Positions 49,136-57,961 are shown, numbered from the stretch's first letter. The stretch: DNA of 64,000 nt from Variovorax paradoxus (GCA_016806145.1 CP063166.1:3286001-3350000), one strand, 5' to 3'. Made by a program: numbers and translations. Notes: a model not told the origin generated them from the sequence alone.

Positions 49136-49778
49136 ACGCATCGAGCACGACGCGCAGCCCGACCTGTTCGGCGCCGCGCCGGTCGCGGCCATCGACGGGC
49201 TGCGCTACGAGACCGAGTTCCTGAGCGCCGACGAGGAGGCCGAACTGCTGGCCATCGTCGGCGGCTTCGCGCTGCGCGAGATGCGCTACAAGGCCTACAC
49301 CGCGCGGCGTCGCGGCATCGGCTTCGGCGGCCGCTACGACTTCGACGCCAACCGGCTGCTGCCCGGCGCGCCGCTGCCCGAATCGCTGCATCCGCTGCGG
49401 CGCCGCGCCGCGGCCTGGGCCGGCATCGACGAGGCCGAGCTCACCCATGCGCTGATCTCCGAATACCAGCCCGGCACGCCGCTGGGCTGGCACCGCGACG
49501 TGCCCGACTTCGAAGACATCGTCGGCGTCTCGCTGCGCGGCGACGCGGTGATGCAGCTGCGGCCGTATCGGCGCGACGGCCACTACGCGGCCAACGATCC
49601 CATGGTGCAGCTGGGGGTCGAGCCGCGCTCGATCTACCTGCTGCGCGGCGCCGCGCGCTGGGAATGGCAGCACGCGATCGCGCCGACGCCGGCGCTGCGC
49701 TACTCGATCACCCTGCGCACGCGCTCGCGGCGAAGGGTGGGCGCGCCCGGCCCGGCGTGGCACGACGACGACCGCTGA
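49122..49778 (+). CDS. AlkB-like Fe(II)/2-oxoglutarate dioxygenase
   Basis: 218 residues starting at ATG 49122 behind a perfect AAGGAGG site inside the helicase 3' end. Iron ligands H124-x-D126 (LGWHRDVPDF) and H184 (WEWQHAIAPTP), and the 2-oxoglutarate-binding arginines R193 and R199 (ALRYSITLRTR), are all present. The short N-terminal extension has no known domain. AlkB enzymes repair N-alkylated bases by oxidative demethylation. Coupling to a repair helicase suggests joint action on DNA damage. Confidence 0.93.
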   Translation: MRAARRIEHDAQPDLFGAAPVAAIDGLRYETEFLSADEEAELLAIVGGFALREMRYKAYTARRRGIGFGGRYDFDANRLLPGAPLPESLHPLRRRAAAWAGIDEAELTHALISEYQPGTPLGWHRDVPDFEDIVGVSLRGDAVMQLRPYRRDGHYAANDPMVQLGVEPRSIYLLRGAARWEWQHAIAPTPALRYSITLRTRSRRRVGAPGPAWHDDDR

Positions 49779-49822
49779 ACCACGCCGGGGGCCGGGGCAG
49801 GGCGCGCTACGATCCGCCCCGC

Positions 49823-51175
49823 ATGGAGTCCACTTCCACACGCCCGCTCTGGCAACGCTTCCTGGTCTTCCTCGGACCGCTGGTCCTGACCAACGTGCTG
49901 CAGGCGCTCGGCGGCACGGCCATCACCATCTACCTGGGCCGGCTGCTCGGCACGCGCTCGCTGGCGGCCGCGGTCAGCTTCTTTCCGCTCTTCATGTGCT
50001 GCATGGCCTTCGCGATCGGGCTGGGCACGGGGGCCTCGGTGCTCGTGGGCCAGGCCTGGGGCGCGCGCGACGCGCACAAGGTCCAGCGCATCGCGGGCGC
50101 GGTGCTGCTGGGCACCTTGCTGCTGTCGTGCGCCATCGCGGGCATCGGCGCGGCGGGGATCGGCCCGGTGCTGCGGGCGCTGGGCACGCCGGGCGACGTG
50201 CTCGCCGATGCCGTGGGCTATGCGCGCGTGCTGTTCGCCGCGATGCCCGTGCTGTTCGTTCACCTGATGCTGGCGGCGCTGCTGCGCGGCCTGGGCGACA
50301 CGGTCACGCCGCTCAAGGCGCTCGCGGTGGCGTCCTCGGTCTGGGTGCTGCTCACGCCGGCCTTCATCCTCGGCTGGCTCGGGCTGCCGCGGCTCGGCAC
50401 CCAGAGCGCGGCCTGGGCCAGCATGACGGGCAACGCGCTGGCCGTGCTGTGGCTGGCCTCGCATCTGCATCGCAAGAACAGCCTGCTCGCACCCGCGAAG
50501 CTGCGCGAGCACCTGCACTGGAACGCGCCCGTGCTCGCTACGGTTGCACGGCTCGGCGTGCCCACCGGGCTCTTCTTCATCACGAGTTCGCTGGCCGACG
50601 CGATGCTGCTGTCGCTGGTGAACCGCCATGGCCCCGGCGCGACGGCCGCCTGGGGCACGGTGGGCCAGGTGATGGCCTATGTGCAGTTCCCGGCGATGTC
50701 GATCGCCATCGCCGCCTCGGTGTTCGCGGCCCAGGCCATCGGCGCCGGCCGCCTGGACGAGGTCGACCATGTGAAGCGCGTGGGCCTGTGGATGAACCTC
50801 GTGCTCACGGCCGGGCTGGCCGCGCTGGTGTCGCTGGCCGCGCCGTTCGCGGTGAGCCTGTTCAGCAGCGATCCCGCCGTGATCGAGCTCGCGGCCTCGG
50901 TGCTGCGCATCACGGTCTGGGGCAGCGTGGCCTTCGGCATGGCGAGCGTCTTCACGAGCGTGATGCGCGCGGCCGGCACGGTGCGCGTGCCCACGGCGAT
51001 CTCGCTGGGCTGCCTGGCGGTGCTGCTGTTTCCGCTGGCCTGGGTGCTGCAGCAGGCGCTCGGCCTGCGCGGCGTCTGGGTCGCCTATCCGCTGACCTAC
51101 CTGGTGGCGCTGGGGCTGCAGGCGCTGTACTTCCACGGCGTGTGGAAGCGCAGGCCGATCCGGCGGCTGATCTAG
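49823..51175 (+). CDS. MATE-family multidrug/cation exporter
   Basis: A 450-residue integral membrane protein with about 12 hydrophobic helices in two similar halves. MATE features include LGPLVLTNVLQALGGTAITIYLGRLLG at the start, MAFAIGLGTGASVLVGQAWGARD in helix 2-3 and the mirrored MSIAIAASVFAAQAIGAGRLDEV in the second half. It exports drugs or cationic compounds using a Na+ or H+ gradient. ATG 49823 lies 44 bp after the AlkB-like stop. The AraC-type gene 56 bp downstream may regulate it. Confidence 0.92.
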   Translation: MESTSTRPLWQRFLVFLGPLVLTNVLQALGGTAITIYLGRLLGTRSLAAAVSFFPLFMCCMAFAIGLGTGASVLVGQAWGARDAHKVQRIAGAVLLGTLLLSCAIAGIGAAGIGPVLRALGTPGDVLADAVGYARVLFAAMPVLFVHLMLAALLRGLGDTVTPLKALAVASSVWVLLTPAFILGWLGLPRLGTQSAAWASMTGNALAVLWLASHLHRKNSLLAPAKLREHLHWNAPVLATVARLGVPTGLFFITSSLADAMLLSLVNRHGPGATAAWGTVGQVMAYVQFPAMSIAIAASVFAAQAIGAGRLDEVDHVKRVGLWMNLVLTAGLAALVSLAAPFAVSLFSSDPAVIELAASVLRITVWGSVAFGMASVFTSVMRAAGTVRVPTAISLGCLAVLLFPLAWVLQQALGLRGVWVAYPLTYLVALGLQALYFHGVWKRRPIRRLI

Positions 51176-51231
51176 GGCCGACAGCAAGTTCGGTCAGGAC
51201 GCGCCGCGCCCGCGTGGCCGATGATCGCCGC

Positions 51232-52101
51232 ATGGACCGACCCACCCCCGACCCGATCGCCGAACTGATTGCCTGGATCGAGGCGCGGCTCGACGACACG
51301 CTCACGCTCGAGCGCATCGCGCAGCAGGCCGGACTGTCGCCGTATCACTTCTCGCGGCTCTTCACCGCGCGCATGGGCCGCAGCGTGATGGCCTATGTGC
51401 GCGGCCGCCGGCTGGTGCGCGGCGCGCGCCGGCTCTGCGACGAGCCCGGTCTCAAGCTCGTCGAGCTCGCGCTCGATTGCGGCTTCGAGTCGCAGGAGGC
51501 ATTCACCCGCGCGTTCAAGCGCATCTTCGGCGTGTCGCCCGGACGCTTTCGCGCCGGCTTCGCACTCACACCCATCGAAGGCCAATATCCCATGAACCTG
51601 CCCGCCAGCACCTCCACCGCCGTGACCCGGCTGCCCGACCTCGTCCGACTCGAGGCCTTCAGCATCGCCGGCCCGGCCCGGCGCTTCGACCAGGAGAGCC
51701 GCGCCGAGATTCCGCAGCTGTGGTCCGCGCTGATCGGCGCCTTGCCGTTCAAGGGCCAGGAACCGAGCTGGGCCACCTACGGCGCGGTCTGGAGCGTCGA
51801 CCGCGAGGAGGGCAGCTTCGACTACATGGCGGGCGTGGGCATCGAGCCCGGCAGCAGCTTGCCCGCGGGCTTCAGCGAGAAGCGCATCCCGGCCGCGACC
51901 TATGCGGTGTTCCGCATCACGCTCGACGGATCGGCGCTGCATCCGCAGGTGAAGAACGCGATGGCGACGATCTGGGGCCTGCTGATCCCGGCCTCGGGCC
52001 TCAGGCTGGCCGACAGCCCGGACTTCGAGCTCTACGACGGCAGGTTCGAGCCCACGCGGCCCGGCGCGGTGATCGACTTCCACGTGCCGGTCGAGGGCTG
52101 A
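51232..52101 (+). CDS. AraC-type regulator with GyrI-like ligand-binding domain
   Basis: 289 residues. The N-terminal 110 residues are an AraC double helix-turn-helix (LTLERIAQQAGLSPYHFSRLFTARMGRSVMAYVRGRRL, LVELALDCGFESQEAFTRAFKRIFGVSPGRFR). Residues about 125-289 are a GyrI-like (Rob/SoxS-type effector) domain (VRLEAFSIAGPARRFDQES...VPAATYAVFRI-like strand, LADSPDFELYDGRF). This layout is typical of multidrug- or small-molecule-sensing activators, fitting the MATE exporter just upstream. Confidence 0.92.
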   Translation: MDRPTPDPIAELIAWIEARLDDTLTLERIAQQAGLSPYHFSRLFTARMGRSVMAYVRGRRLVRGARRLCDEPGLKLVELALDCGFESQEAFTRAFKRIFGVSPGRFRAGFALTPIEGQYPMNLPASTSTAVTRLPDLVRLEAFSIAGPARRFDQESRAEIPQLWSALIGALPFKGQEPSWATYGAVWSVDREEGSFDYMAGVGIEPGSSLPAGFSEKRIPAATYAVFRITLDGSALHPQVKNAMATIWGLLIPASGLRLADSPDFELYDGRFEPTRPGAVIDFHVPVEG

Positions 52102-52140
52102 TAGCCTCCGGCTCCCGACCTTCGCCACACCGAACACCGC

Positions 52141-52755
52141 ATGTCCGATCTTTCCTTCAGTCCCGCCGCCGAACGCAACAAGCAACCGATCCTCGAGCGG
52201 CTGCTCGGCATCCTCGGCGAGCAGGGCGCGGCGCTCGAGATCGCCTCGGGCACCGGCCAGCATGCCGAGTGGTTCGCGACGGCCTTGCGCGGCTGGACCT
52301 GGCAGACCAGCGATGCCGATGCGCGCGCGCTTCCCGCGCTCGCGCGCCGCGTCGAGCAGGCCGGACTGCCCGGGCTGCGGCCGCCGGTGCTGCTCGACGT
52401 GATGGATGCGCCCTGGCCCTCGCAAGGCACGGCCTTCGCGCGGGAGTTCGATGCGATCTACTGCGCGAACATGCTGCACATCTCGCCGTGGTCCACCTGC
52501 ACCGCGCTGATGCAGGGCGCGGCGCGGCATCTGCGGCCCGAGGGCCTGCTGGTCACCTACGGCCCGTACTTCGAGGAAGGCACGGCACCGGCGCCGAGCA
52601 ACCTCGCGTTCGACCAGAGCCTGCGCGAGCGCGACCCGACCTGGGGCATCCGATCGTTGACGGACGTGGAAGCGCAGGCGCGCGCCGCGGGGCTGCGCCT
52701 GCACGCGCGGCACGAGATGCCCGCGAACAATCTGCTGCTGGTGTTCGGGCGCTGA
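52141..52755 (+). CDS. DUF938-family SAM-dependent methyltransferase
   Basis: 204 residues with the DUF938 layout: SFSPAAERNKQPILERLLGIL, the SAM-binding motif ALEIASGTGQHAEWFATAL, TWQTSDADARAL, and FDAIYCANMLHISPWSTCTALMQGAARHL. It ends MPANNLLLVFGR as family members do. Substrate unknown. Starts at ATG 52141, 39 bp after the regulator. Confidence 0.92.
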   Translation: MSDLSFSPAAERNKQPILERLLGILGEQGAALEIASGTGQHAEWFATALRGWTWQTSDADARALPALARRVEQAGLPGLRPPVLLDVMDAPWPSQGTAFAREFDAIYCANMLHISPWSTCTALMQGAARHLRPEGLLVTYGPYFEEGTAPAPSNLAFDQSLRERDPTWGIRSLTDVEAQARAAGLRLHARHEMPANNLLLVFGR

Positions 52756-53040
52756 AAATCACGCTGCCGTCACGCCGATCTGCCAATGAAAAGACGTGAT
52801 CGAAATTCCGGACAGATGCATTGCAATGCAATCATTCGCATTGCCGAATAGACCCTTCAATTGATGCGCAATTGCTCGTTGCGCGATTGAACTTTCTTCT
52901 CGCAACGGATTGCCGTGGGCGCTAATCCATTGGGTTGTACAACGTTCCAATTCAGCGGGAATCCACGCGTAGACGCCGCTTGACGGCGAAGAACAGACTC
53001 CGCGTCCCATCTCGGGATATGTCCCAAAGGAGTCTTTCCA
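52756..53040. other. Intergenic region with palindrome and hairpin
   Basis: A perfect 14-nt palindrome TGCATTGCAATGCA lies at 52817-52830. An imperfect hairpin follows: TTCAAT/ATTGAA (52856-52861 with 52886-52891) and GCGCAA/TTGCGC (52866-52871 with 52879-52884), with a T-rich tail, a possible terminator for the methyltransferase gene. AAAGGAG at 53023-53029 is the ribosome-binding site of the next gene. The region is more AT-rich than its surroundings. Confidence 0.5.
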
Positions 53041-54060
53041 GTGGCAAAGAAATTCACCATCCTGGCTTTCGTGGGCGGCGGTATTCGCGGCCTCATGTCG
53101 GTCACGATTCTCAAGCGATTGAAGGAATACCGGTCCGACCTGATTCGCGATGTCGATCTGATCGCGGGTTGCTCGACCGGATCGATCATCACGAGCGAAT
53201 TGCTGGCGGGGAAGTCGCCCGACGAGATCATCCATCTCTTCACGCACGGCGAGCTGAACTTCTACGACAACATGAACACCGATCCGACGGCGCCCGCCTA
53301 TCCGATCAAGTCGGTGTACGAAACGCAGGAGCTGCTGCACGGCGACAAGAAGGTCGGCGACGAGACCCGAAAGAAGGTGCTGTTCGTGACCTTCAACGTG
53401 GGCGGCCTGGAGCTGGTCGACGGCATCGTGGTTCCGAAGCCCTGGTCGCCCTGGATGGTCACCAACATGCTGACCGAGGCCGACCTGAAGGACGGCTTCG
53501 ATGGCCATGTGAACTATCCCATCGCCAAGGCCGCGACCTCGAGCGGCTCGATGCCGGGCCAGCTCAATTCCTTCGAAGGCAATGTCGACGGCGCCTTCTT
53601 CAACCACGATCCCACGATGGCCGCCATCGCGCTGGCCGTGCACAACGGCCACAAGCTCGAGGACATCTCGGCCATCACCATCGGCACCGGCCTGATGCCC
53701 GACTGGGTCGCGCCCAACACCTACGAATGGGGCGCGCGCCAGTGGATGGACGGCGTGCCGAACCCGTTCGAGAACACGACGCCGTTCCTGATGAACCAGG
53801 AGCGGTCCTCGCCGATGCTCGACATGTGCCTCAACGGCACCTCGGACAACCTGATGCCGACCCTGGCCAAGCTGATGCTCGGGGACCGCTTCACCAACCT
53901 CAATCCGCGGCTGCCGTGCTTCATCCCCGAGAACTCGACCAGCCCGCAGGCCATCGCGCTGCTGCAGGACCACGGCAACAAGCTCGATCTCGAGGCGGCC
54001 TACCAGTTGATCGACACCTACTGGCCCGGCGGTTCGAGCGACCAGCCGATCCAGGCCTGA
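53041..54060 (+). CDS. Patatin-like phospholipase
   Basis: 339 residues from GTG 53041, which has a strong AAAGGAG site. The patatin catalytic dyad is visible: nucleophile S45 in G-C-S-T-G (43-47) and D183 in DGAFFNHDP, with the oxyanion loop GGGIRG (12-17). It should hydrolyse acyl chains from phospholipids or other lipids. There is no signal peptide, so it acts in the cytoplasm or is delivered by a contact or lysis route. A lectin-like gene lies 34 bp downstream with its own good ribosome-binding site, suggesting a paired function. Confidence 0.92.
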   Translation: MAKKFTILAFVGGGIRGLMSVTILKRLKEYRSDLIRDVDLIAGCSTGSIITSELLAGKSPDEIIHLFTHGELNFYDNMNTDPTAPAYPIKSVYETQELLHGDKKVGDETRKKVLFVTFNVGGLELVDGIVVPKPWSPWMVTNMLTEADLKDGFDGHVNYPIAKAATSSGSMPGQLNSFEGNVDGAFFNHDPTMAAIALAVHNGHKLEDISAITIGTGLMPDWVAPNTYEWGARQWMDGVPNPFENTTPFLMNQERSSPMLDMCLNGTSDNLMPTLAKLMLGDRFTNLNPRLPCFIPENSTSPQAIALLQDHGNKLDLEAAYQLIDTYWPGGSSDQPIQA

Positions 54061-54094
54061 GCGGCCCCATTCCCACCCTTTGCGAACAGGAGAA

Positions 54095-54640
54095 ATGATG
54101 CCGATCACCGACCCGGGATTCATTGCACCCCATGCCTACTTCATCACCGAGGGCCAACCCTTCGTCATCCGACAGATGGGCGAGGCGGGCCAGGTCCTCG
54201 ATGTCTACGAGAACAACCCGGCCCAGAACCAGCAGGTCATCACCTACCCGCCGAACGGCGGACCCAACCAGGCGTGGCGCTTCGTCCCCGCGGGCGCGTC
54301 CGGCTGGTGGTACCTGCAGACGACCATGACCACCGGCTACGTGCTCACGATGGCCACGCCCACCGGCAATTCGCCGCTGCTGCAGAACGTGGTGGTGGCG
54401 CCGATGGCCAAGGACGCGCGCGACGAGCAGCTCTGGAGCCTGATGCCCAGCGAGACCCTTGGCTACTGGTTCATCCAGAGCAAGCTGCTGGTCAGCAACG
54501 AGTACAACGCGAAGGTCCTCGGCGTGCACGCGGCGGGAGGACCCGGGATCTCCGATCCTTGCGCGGTGGTGGTCGACGTGGACTACCTGCAGTACGAGCC
54601 GCAGGTCTGGGCCTTCATGCCGGGGAACGTGACCGGCTGA
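54095..54640 (+). CDS. Ricin-B-type beta-trefoil lectin-like protein
   Basis: 181 residues from ATG 54095 behind AACAGGAG. Three QxW motifs at regular intervals (QAW 59-61, QLW 112-114, QVW 170-172) are the hallmark of a ricin-B beta-trefoil, here as a stand-alone domain. Such domains bind galactose-type or other sugars, or act as protease inhibitors. No signal peptide is present, as in the patatin gene before it, so the two probably share a delivery route or cytoplasmic role. Ligand unknown. Confidence 0.8.
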   Translation: MMPITDPGFIAPHAYFITEGQPFVIRQMGEAGQVLDVYENNPAQNQQVITYPPNGGPNQAWRFVPAGASGWWYLQTTMTTGYVLTMATPTGNSPLLQNVVVAPMAKDARDEQLWSLMPSETLGYWFIQSKLLVSNEYNAKVLGVHAAGGPGISDPCAVVVDVDYLQYEPQVWAFMPGNVTG

Positions 54641-54795
54641 TGCGGGGGCGGTGCATCCGCGCCGCTCAGGCGCCGGGGTCCTCGATGCCGAACTCGATGA
54701 ATGCCGCCATCGGTCGTCTCCCGAAACGCGCCCGAGCATGGCGAGCGCGAGGCGCGGTGAGAATGCAACCCCCATCCACTCGCACCACGAAGCCG

Positions 54796-55389
54796 ATGAC
54801 CACCCGCGCCACCTTCCTCAAGTTGCTGACCCGCAAGCTCCATCCCGTGCTCATGGCCGAAGGCTTCGAGGGCACGGGCCAGACCCTGCGGCGCATCGAG
54901 GGGCCGGTGATCCACGTCTTCAACGTGCAGGGCGCGAGCGGCGGCAAGCAGTGCTACCTCAACCTCGGGGCGCACCTCGACTTCCTGCCGACCGAAGGTG
55001 GCGGCCAGGTCGCGCCGGCGCAGATCGAGGAGTCGCACTGCGTGTTCCGCGATCGCCTCGATCCGCCGGCCGGTGAGGCCCATGGCTGGGCCTATGGCCA
55101 ATCGATGGAGGAGGCCGAGGAAACGGTCGATTTCATCGTGAGCGAATGGGCCGGGCCGGGGCGCGGCTTCTTCGCGAAGCACGGCAACTATCCGCAGGGC
55201 TTCGTGCAGATGCTGCGCGAGACCGACCCCGCGCGGATCCACGCGCGCACGGCGCTGCATCTTGCGCGGATCGCGGTGCACCTGGGCGAGCGCTCGATCG
55301 CCCAGGCGCTGGTCGATACCGGACTGGCGAAGGCGCCCGAGCGCGCGACCAGCCTGAAGGCCGATCTCGAGAAGGTGCTCGCGGGCTGA
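54796..55389 (+). CDS. DUF4304-domain protein
   Basis: 197 residues; TTRATFLKLLTRKLHPVLMAEGFEGTGQTLRRIEGPVIHVFNVQGASGGKQCYLNLG matches the DUF4304 pattern, followed by helices to the end. ATG 54796 is chosen; an in-frame ATG at 54763 with a GGTGAG just before it is a plausible longer start. There is no signal peptide, and no enzymatic activity is known for the family. It is 155 bp after the lectin gene and probably a separate unit. Confidence 0.8.
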   Translation: MTTRATFLKLLTRKLHPVLMAEGFEGTGQTLRRIEGPVIHVFNVQGASGGKQCYLNLGAHLDFLPTEGGGQVAPAQIEESHCVFRDRLDPPAGEAHGWAYGQSMEEAEETVDFIVSEWAGPGRGFFAKHGNYPQGFVQMLRETDPARIHARTALHLARIAVHLGERSIAQALVDTGLAKAPERATSLKADLEKVLAG

Positions 55390-55427
55390 GGCCCGCGCTC
55401 GGCGCGTTGGGTTGCGCCGTGCCGCCG

Positions 55428-55481
55428 CTGTAGGACCCGGCCTCGCGCCGGCGTCGGCGGCGCGGGCCGCCACTCCTACAG
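55428..55481. repeat. REP-like palindromic repeat
   Basis: CTGTAGGA (55428-55435) and TCCTACAG (55474-55481) form inverted ends around a GC-rich imperfect stem (CGGCCTCGCGCCGGCG / GCGGCGCGGGCCG). Intergenic CTGTAGGA...TCCTACAG elements of this size are common REP-like repeats in proteobacterial genomes. Only one copy is seen in the window. Confidence 0.65.
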
Positions 55482-55569
55482 GCCCGGGGCCTTCCTGCCG
55501 ACGGGGCATGGCGTGGCCGCCCTCTATGTTCGGAGCGAACTCACCGAACCACGCCCCGCACCAAGATCC

Positions 55570-56583
55570 ATGACGGAAGACCTCAGCAGCGACACCCTCG
55601 AGCGGCTTCGGCTGCCCGCCGATCCCGCCGTCGCACTGACCCGCCTCGTCGAAGCCGGCGCCGACCGCGTGCCCTGGCCGGCCCAGGGCCGCACGCTGAT
55701 GCGCTGGCGTGCGCTCGCCGAGGTCGCGGCGCACGATCTCTCGCTGGCCAAGCTCTATGAAGGCCATACCGACGCGCTCGCGATCCTCGCCGAGCTGCAT
55801 GGCCCCGCCGTGCCGCCCGGCTCGCGCTGGGGCACCTGGTGCGCCGAGCCGCCCGATGCGCGCGTCGCCATGCGGCTCGAGGAGGGCTGCCCCGGCGCCG
55901 TGCGGCTCGACGGGCGCAAGGCCTGGTGCTCGGGCGCCGCGGGTCTCACGCATGCGATCGTCAGCGTGCACGACGAGGAGGGCCGCGCCTGTCTTGCGGC
56001 CGTGTCACTCAAGCAGCCGGGCGTGCGGGTTTCGGATGAAGGCTGGGAGGCGGTCGGCATGGCCGCGAGCGCGAGCGTGGACGTGCATTTCGACCACGCG
56101 CTCGCGGTGCCGGTCGGCCGGCCCGGCGACTACACGAGCCGCCCGGGCTTCTGGCAGGGCGGCGCCGGCATCGCGGCCTGCTGGTGGGGCGGCGCCCTGG
56201 GCATCGCGCGCCAGGTGCTCGCGATCGCGGCGCAGGGCGGCAAGCCCGATGCGCACCGGCTCGCGCACCTCGGCGCCATCGATGCCGCGCTGGCCGGCGC
56301 GACCGCGGTGCTGCGCGAGGCCGCGCACTGGATCGACACCCATCCGGCCGACGACGCGCGGCGCGTGGCGCTGAACGCGCGGCTGGTGGTCGAGCAGTCG
56401 GCCGAGACGGTGCTGCGCCACGCGGGCCGCGCGCTCGGCGCCGCGCCGCTGTGCCGCGACGCGCGTTTCGCGCGCGCCATGGCCGACCTGCCGGTGTACC
56501 TGCGCCAGAGCCACGCCGAGCGCGACCTTGCCGCGCTCGGACAGATCGCCGTCGACGAAAGGAGCGCCACATGGGTGCTGTGA
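55570..56583 (+). CDS. Acyl-CoA-dehydrogenase-like protein
   Basis: 337 residues, shorter than typical acyl-CoA dehydrogenases (about 380). It retains the fold order: helical start, then GSRWGTWCAEPPDARVAMRLEEG, RLDGRKAWCSGAAGLTHAIVSVHDEEG (FAD/substrate beta-domain), and a C-terminal helical bundle (RLAHLGAIDAALAGATAVLREAAHWIDTHP, LRQSHAERDLAALGQ). The usual catalytic Glu position is not obvious. ATG 55570 is used. It overlaps the PIG-L gene by 13 bp, so operon membership is firm. The substrate and even redox activity remain uncertain. Confidence 0.8.
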   Translation: MTEDLSSDTLERLRLPADPAVALTRLVEAGADRVPWPAQGRTLMRWRALAEVAAHDLSLAKLYEGHTDALAILAELHGPAVPPGSRWGTWCAEPPDARVAMRLEEGCPGAVRLDGRKAWCSGAAGLTHAIVSVHDEEGRACLAAVSLKQPGVRVSDEGWEAVGMAASASVDVHFDHALAVPVGRPGDYTSRPGFWQGGAGIAACWWGGALGIARQVLAIAAQGGKPDAHRLAHLGAIDAALAGATAVLREAAHWIDTHPADDARRVALNARLVVEQSAETVLRHAGRALGAAPLCRDARFARAMADLPVYLRQSHAERDLAALGQIAVDERSATWVL

Positions 56584-57350
56584 TGAACAAGATACGCGGT
56601 GCGGCCGGCCGAGCGATCCGCGGCGACGGCACCACCGAGGCCGAATGGAACGGCTGGCCCGGGCTGGCCCGGCTGCCCGCGATCGCCGCCGGGGAACTGG
56701 TGCCCGAGGGCGCGCGCGCCGTGGTGGTGGCGCCGCATCCCGACGACGAGGTGCTCGCGGTCGGCGGCCTGCTGGCGCAGCTCGCGGAGCAGGGGCGCGA
56801 GGTGGTGGTGATCGCCGTGACCGATGGCACCGCGAGCCATCGGGGATCGGCGGTGTGGTCGCCGGAAAGGCTTGCGCGCAGCCGGCCGCGCGAGAGCCTG
56901 CGCGCGCTCGAGCGGCTCGGGCTGGCGATCGAGCCGATACGGCTCGAGCTGCCCGACGGCGGACTGCAGGCGGTGCGGGCCACGCTGGCGGCGCGGCTGG
57001 TGTCGCTGCTGCGGCCGCGCGACATGGTCTTCACGACCTGGCGCCGCGACGGGCATCCCGACCACGAAGCCACGGGCCAGGCCTGCGCGCTGGCGGCGGC
57101 GAGCGCGGGCGCGCGCCTGGTCGAGGTGCCGGTCTGGGGCTGGCACTGGGCCCGTCCCGCGGATGCGCGCATGCCGTGGCGGCATGCGCGACGCCTGCTG
57201 CTCGACCCCGAGGCGCTGCGGCGCAAGCGCGAGGCGGTGCGCGCCTTCACGAGCCAGCTGCGGCCCGATCCCTCGACCGGCGCGCCGCCGGTGCTGCGCG
57301 CCACCACGCTGGCGCGCGCGCAGCGGCCCTACGAGGTCGTGTTCCTGTGA
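56571..57350 (+). CDS. PIG-L/LmbE-family N-acetyl deacetylase
   Basis: 259 residues starting at ATG 56571 behind AAAGGAG. The zinc-binding motif HPDDE (56-60 in VVVAPHPDDEVLAVGG) and the second motif HPDHEATG are both present. These enzymes remove acetyl groups from N-acetylglucosamine-containing small molecules. It overlaps both neighbours (13 bp upstream, 4 bp downstream). With the acyl-CoA-dehydrogenase-like and methyltransferase genes this suggests building or modifying a glycolipid or amino-sugar metabolite. Confidence 0.92.
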   Translation: MGAVMNKIRGAAGRAIRGDGTTEAEWNGWPGLARLPAIAAGELVPEGARAVVVAPHPDDEVLAVGGLLAQLAEQGREVVVIAVTDGTASHRGSAVWSPERLARSRPRESLRALERLGLAIEPIRLELPDGGLQAVRATLAARLVSLLRPRDMVFTTWRRDGHPDHEATGQACALAAASAGARLVEVPVWGWHWARPADARMPWRHARRLLLDPEALRRKREAVRAFTSQLRPDPSTGAPPVLRATTLARAQRPYEVVFL

Positions 57351-57961
57351 GTCCCGCGGCGCCGCACGACTACTTCGAGTCGCTCTACGCGGCCAGCGAG
57401 GATCCCTATGCCGTGCGCGCGCGCTGGTACGAGGCGCGCAAGCGCGCGCTGCTGCTCGCGGCCTTGCCGCGGGCGCGCTACCGCCATGCGTTCGAACCCG
57501 GCTGCGGGATCGGCGAGCTGACGCTGGCGCTGGCCTCGCGCTGCGACCGGTTGCTCGCGAGCGATTTCTCGGCCCGGGCGGTGGCGACCGCACAGCAGCG
57601 CACGGCCGGGCTTGGCCATGTGGAGGTGCGGCGGCAGACCCTGCCCGACGACTGGCCGATCGATGCCGGCCCCGGCAGCTTCGATCTGATCGTGCTCAGC
57701 GAGGTCGGCTACTTCCTCGACCGCGAGGCAATGCAGCGCGTCGCGGCCTGCTGCGAACGCGCGCTCGACGCCGACGGCACGCTGGTGGCCTGCGACTGGC
57801 GTCCCGACTTCGCGCAGCGCAGGCTCCCGACCGCCGACGTGCAGGGTGCCCTGGCCGCGCTCGGCCTGGCCCGGCTGGTGCTGCACGAGGAGGCCGACTT
57901 CGTGTTGCAGGTGTGGGCACGCGACGCGCGCTCGGTCGCCGAACGCGAAGGCATCCGTTGA
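57347..57961 (+). CDS. NodS-like SAM-dependent methyltransferase
   Basis: 204 residues from GTG 57347, overlapping the deacetylase stop (GTGA). The SAM motif HAFEPGCGIGELTLALASRCDRLLASDFSARAV, the typical start HDYFESLYAASEDPYAVRARWYEARKRALLL and GSFDLIVLSEVGYFLD match the NodS family, which N-methylates deacetylated amino sugars in Nod factor synthesis. Pairing with a PIG-L deacetylase is therefore functionally coherent, though the actual product is unknown. Confidence 0.88.
   Translation: MSPAAPHDYFESLYAASEDPYAVRARWYEARKRALLLAALPRARYRHAFEPGCGIGELTLALASRCDRLLASDFSARAVATAQQRTAGLGHVEVRRQTLPDDWPIDAGPGSFDLIVLSEVGYFLDREAMQRVAACCERALDADGTLVACDWRPDFAQRRLPTADVQGALAALGLARLVLHEEADFVLQVWARDARSVAEREGIR

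Noticed and set aside
46790..49192. An 800-codon open frame opposite the helicase gene.
   Set aside because: Antisense shadow of a helicase with Walker A, DEAH and iron-sulfur Cys motifs.
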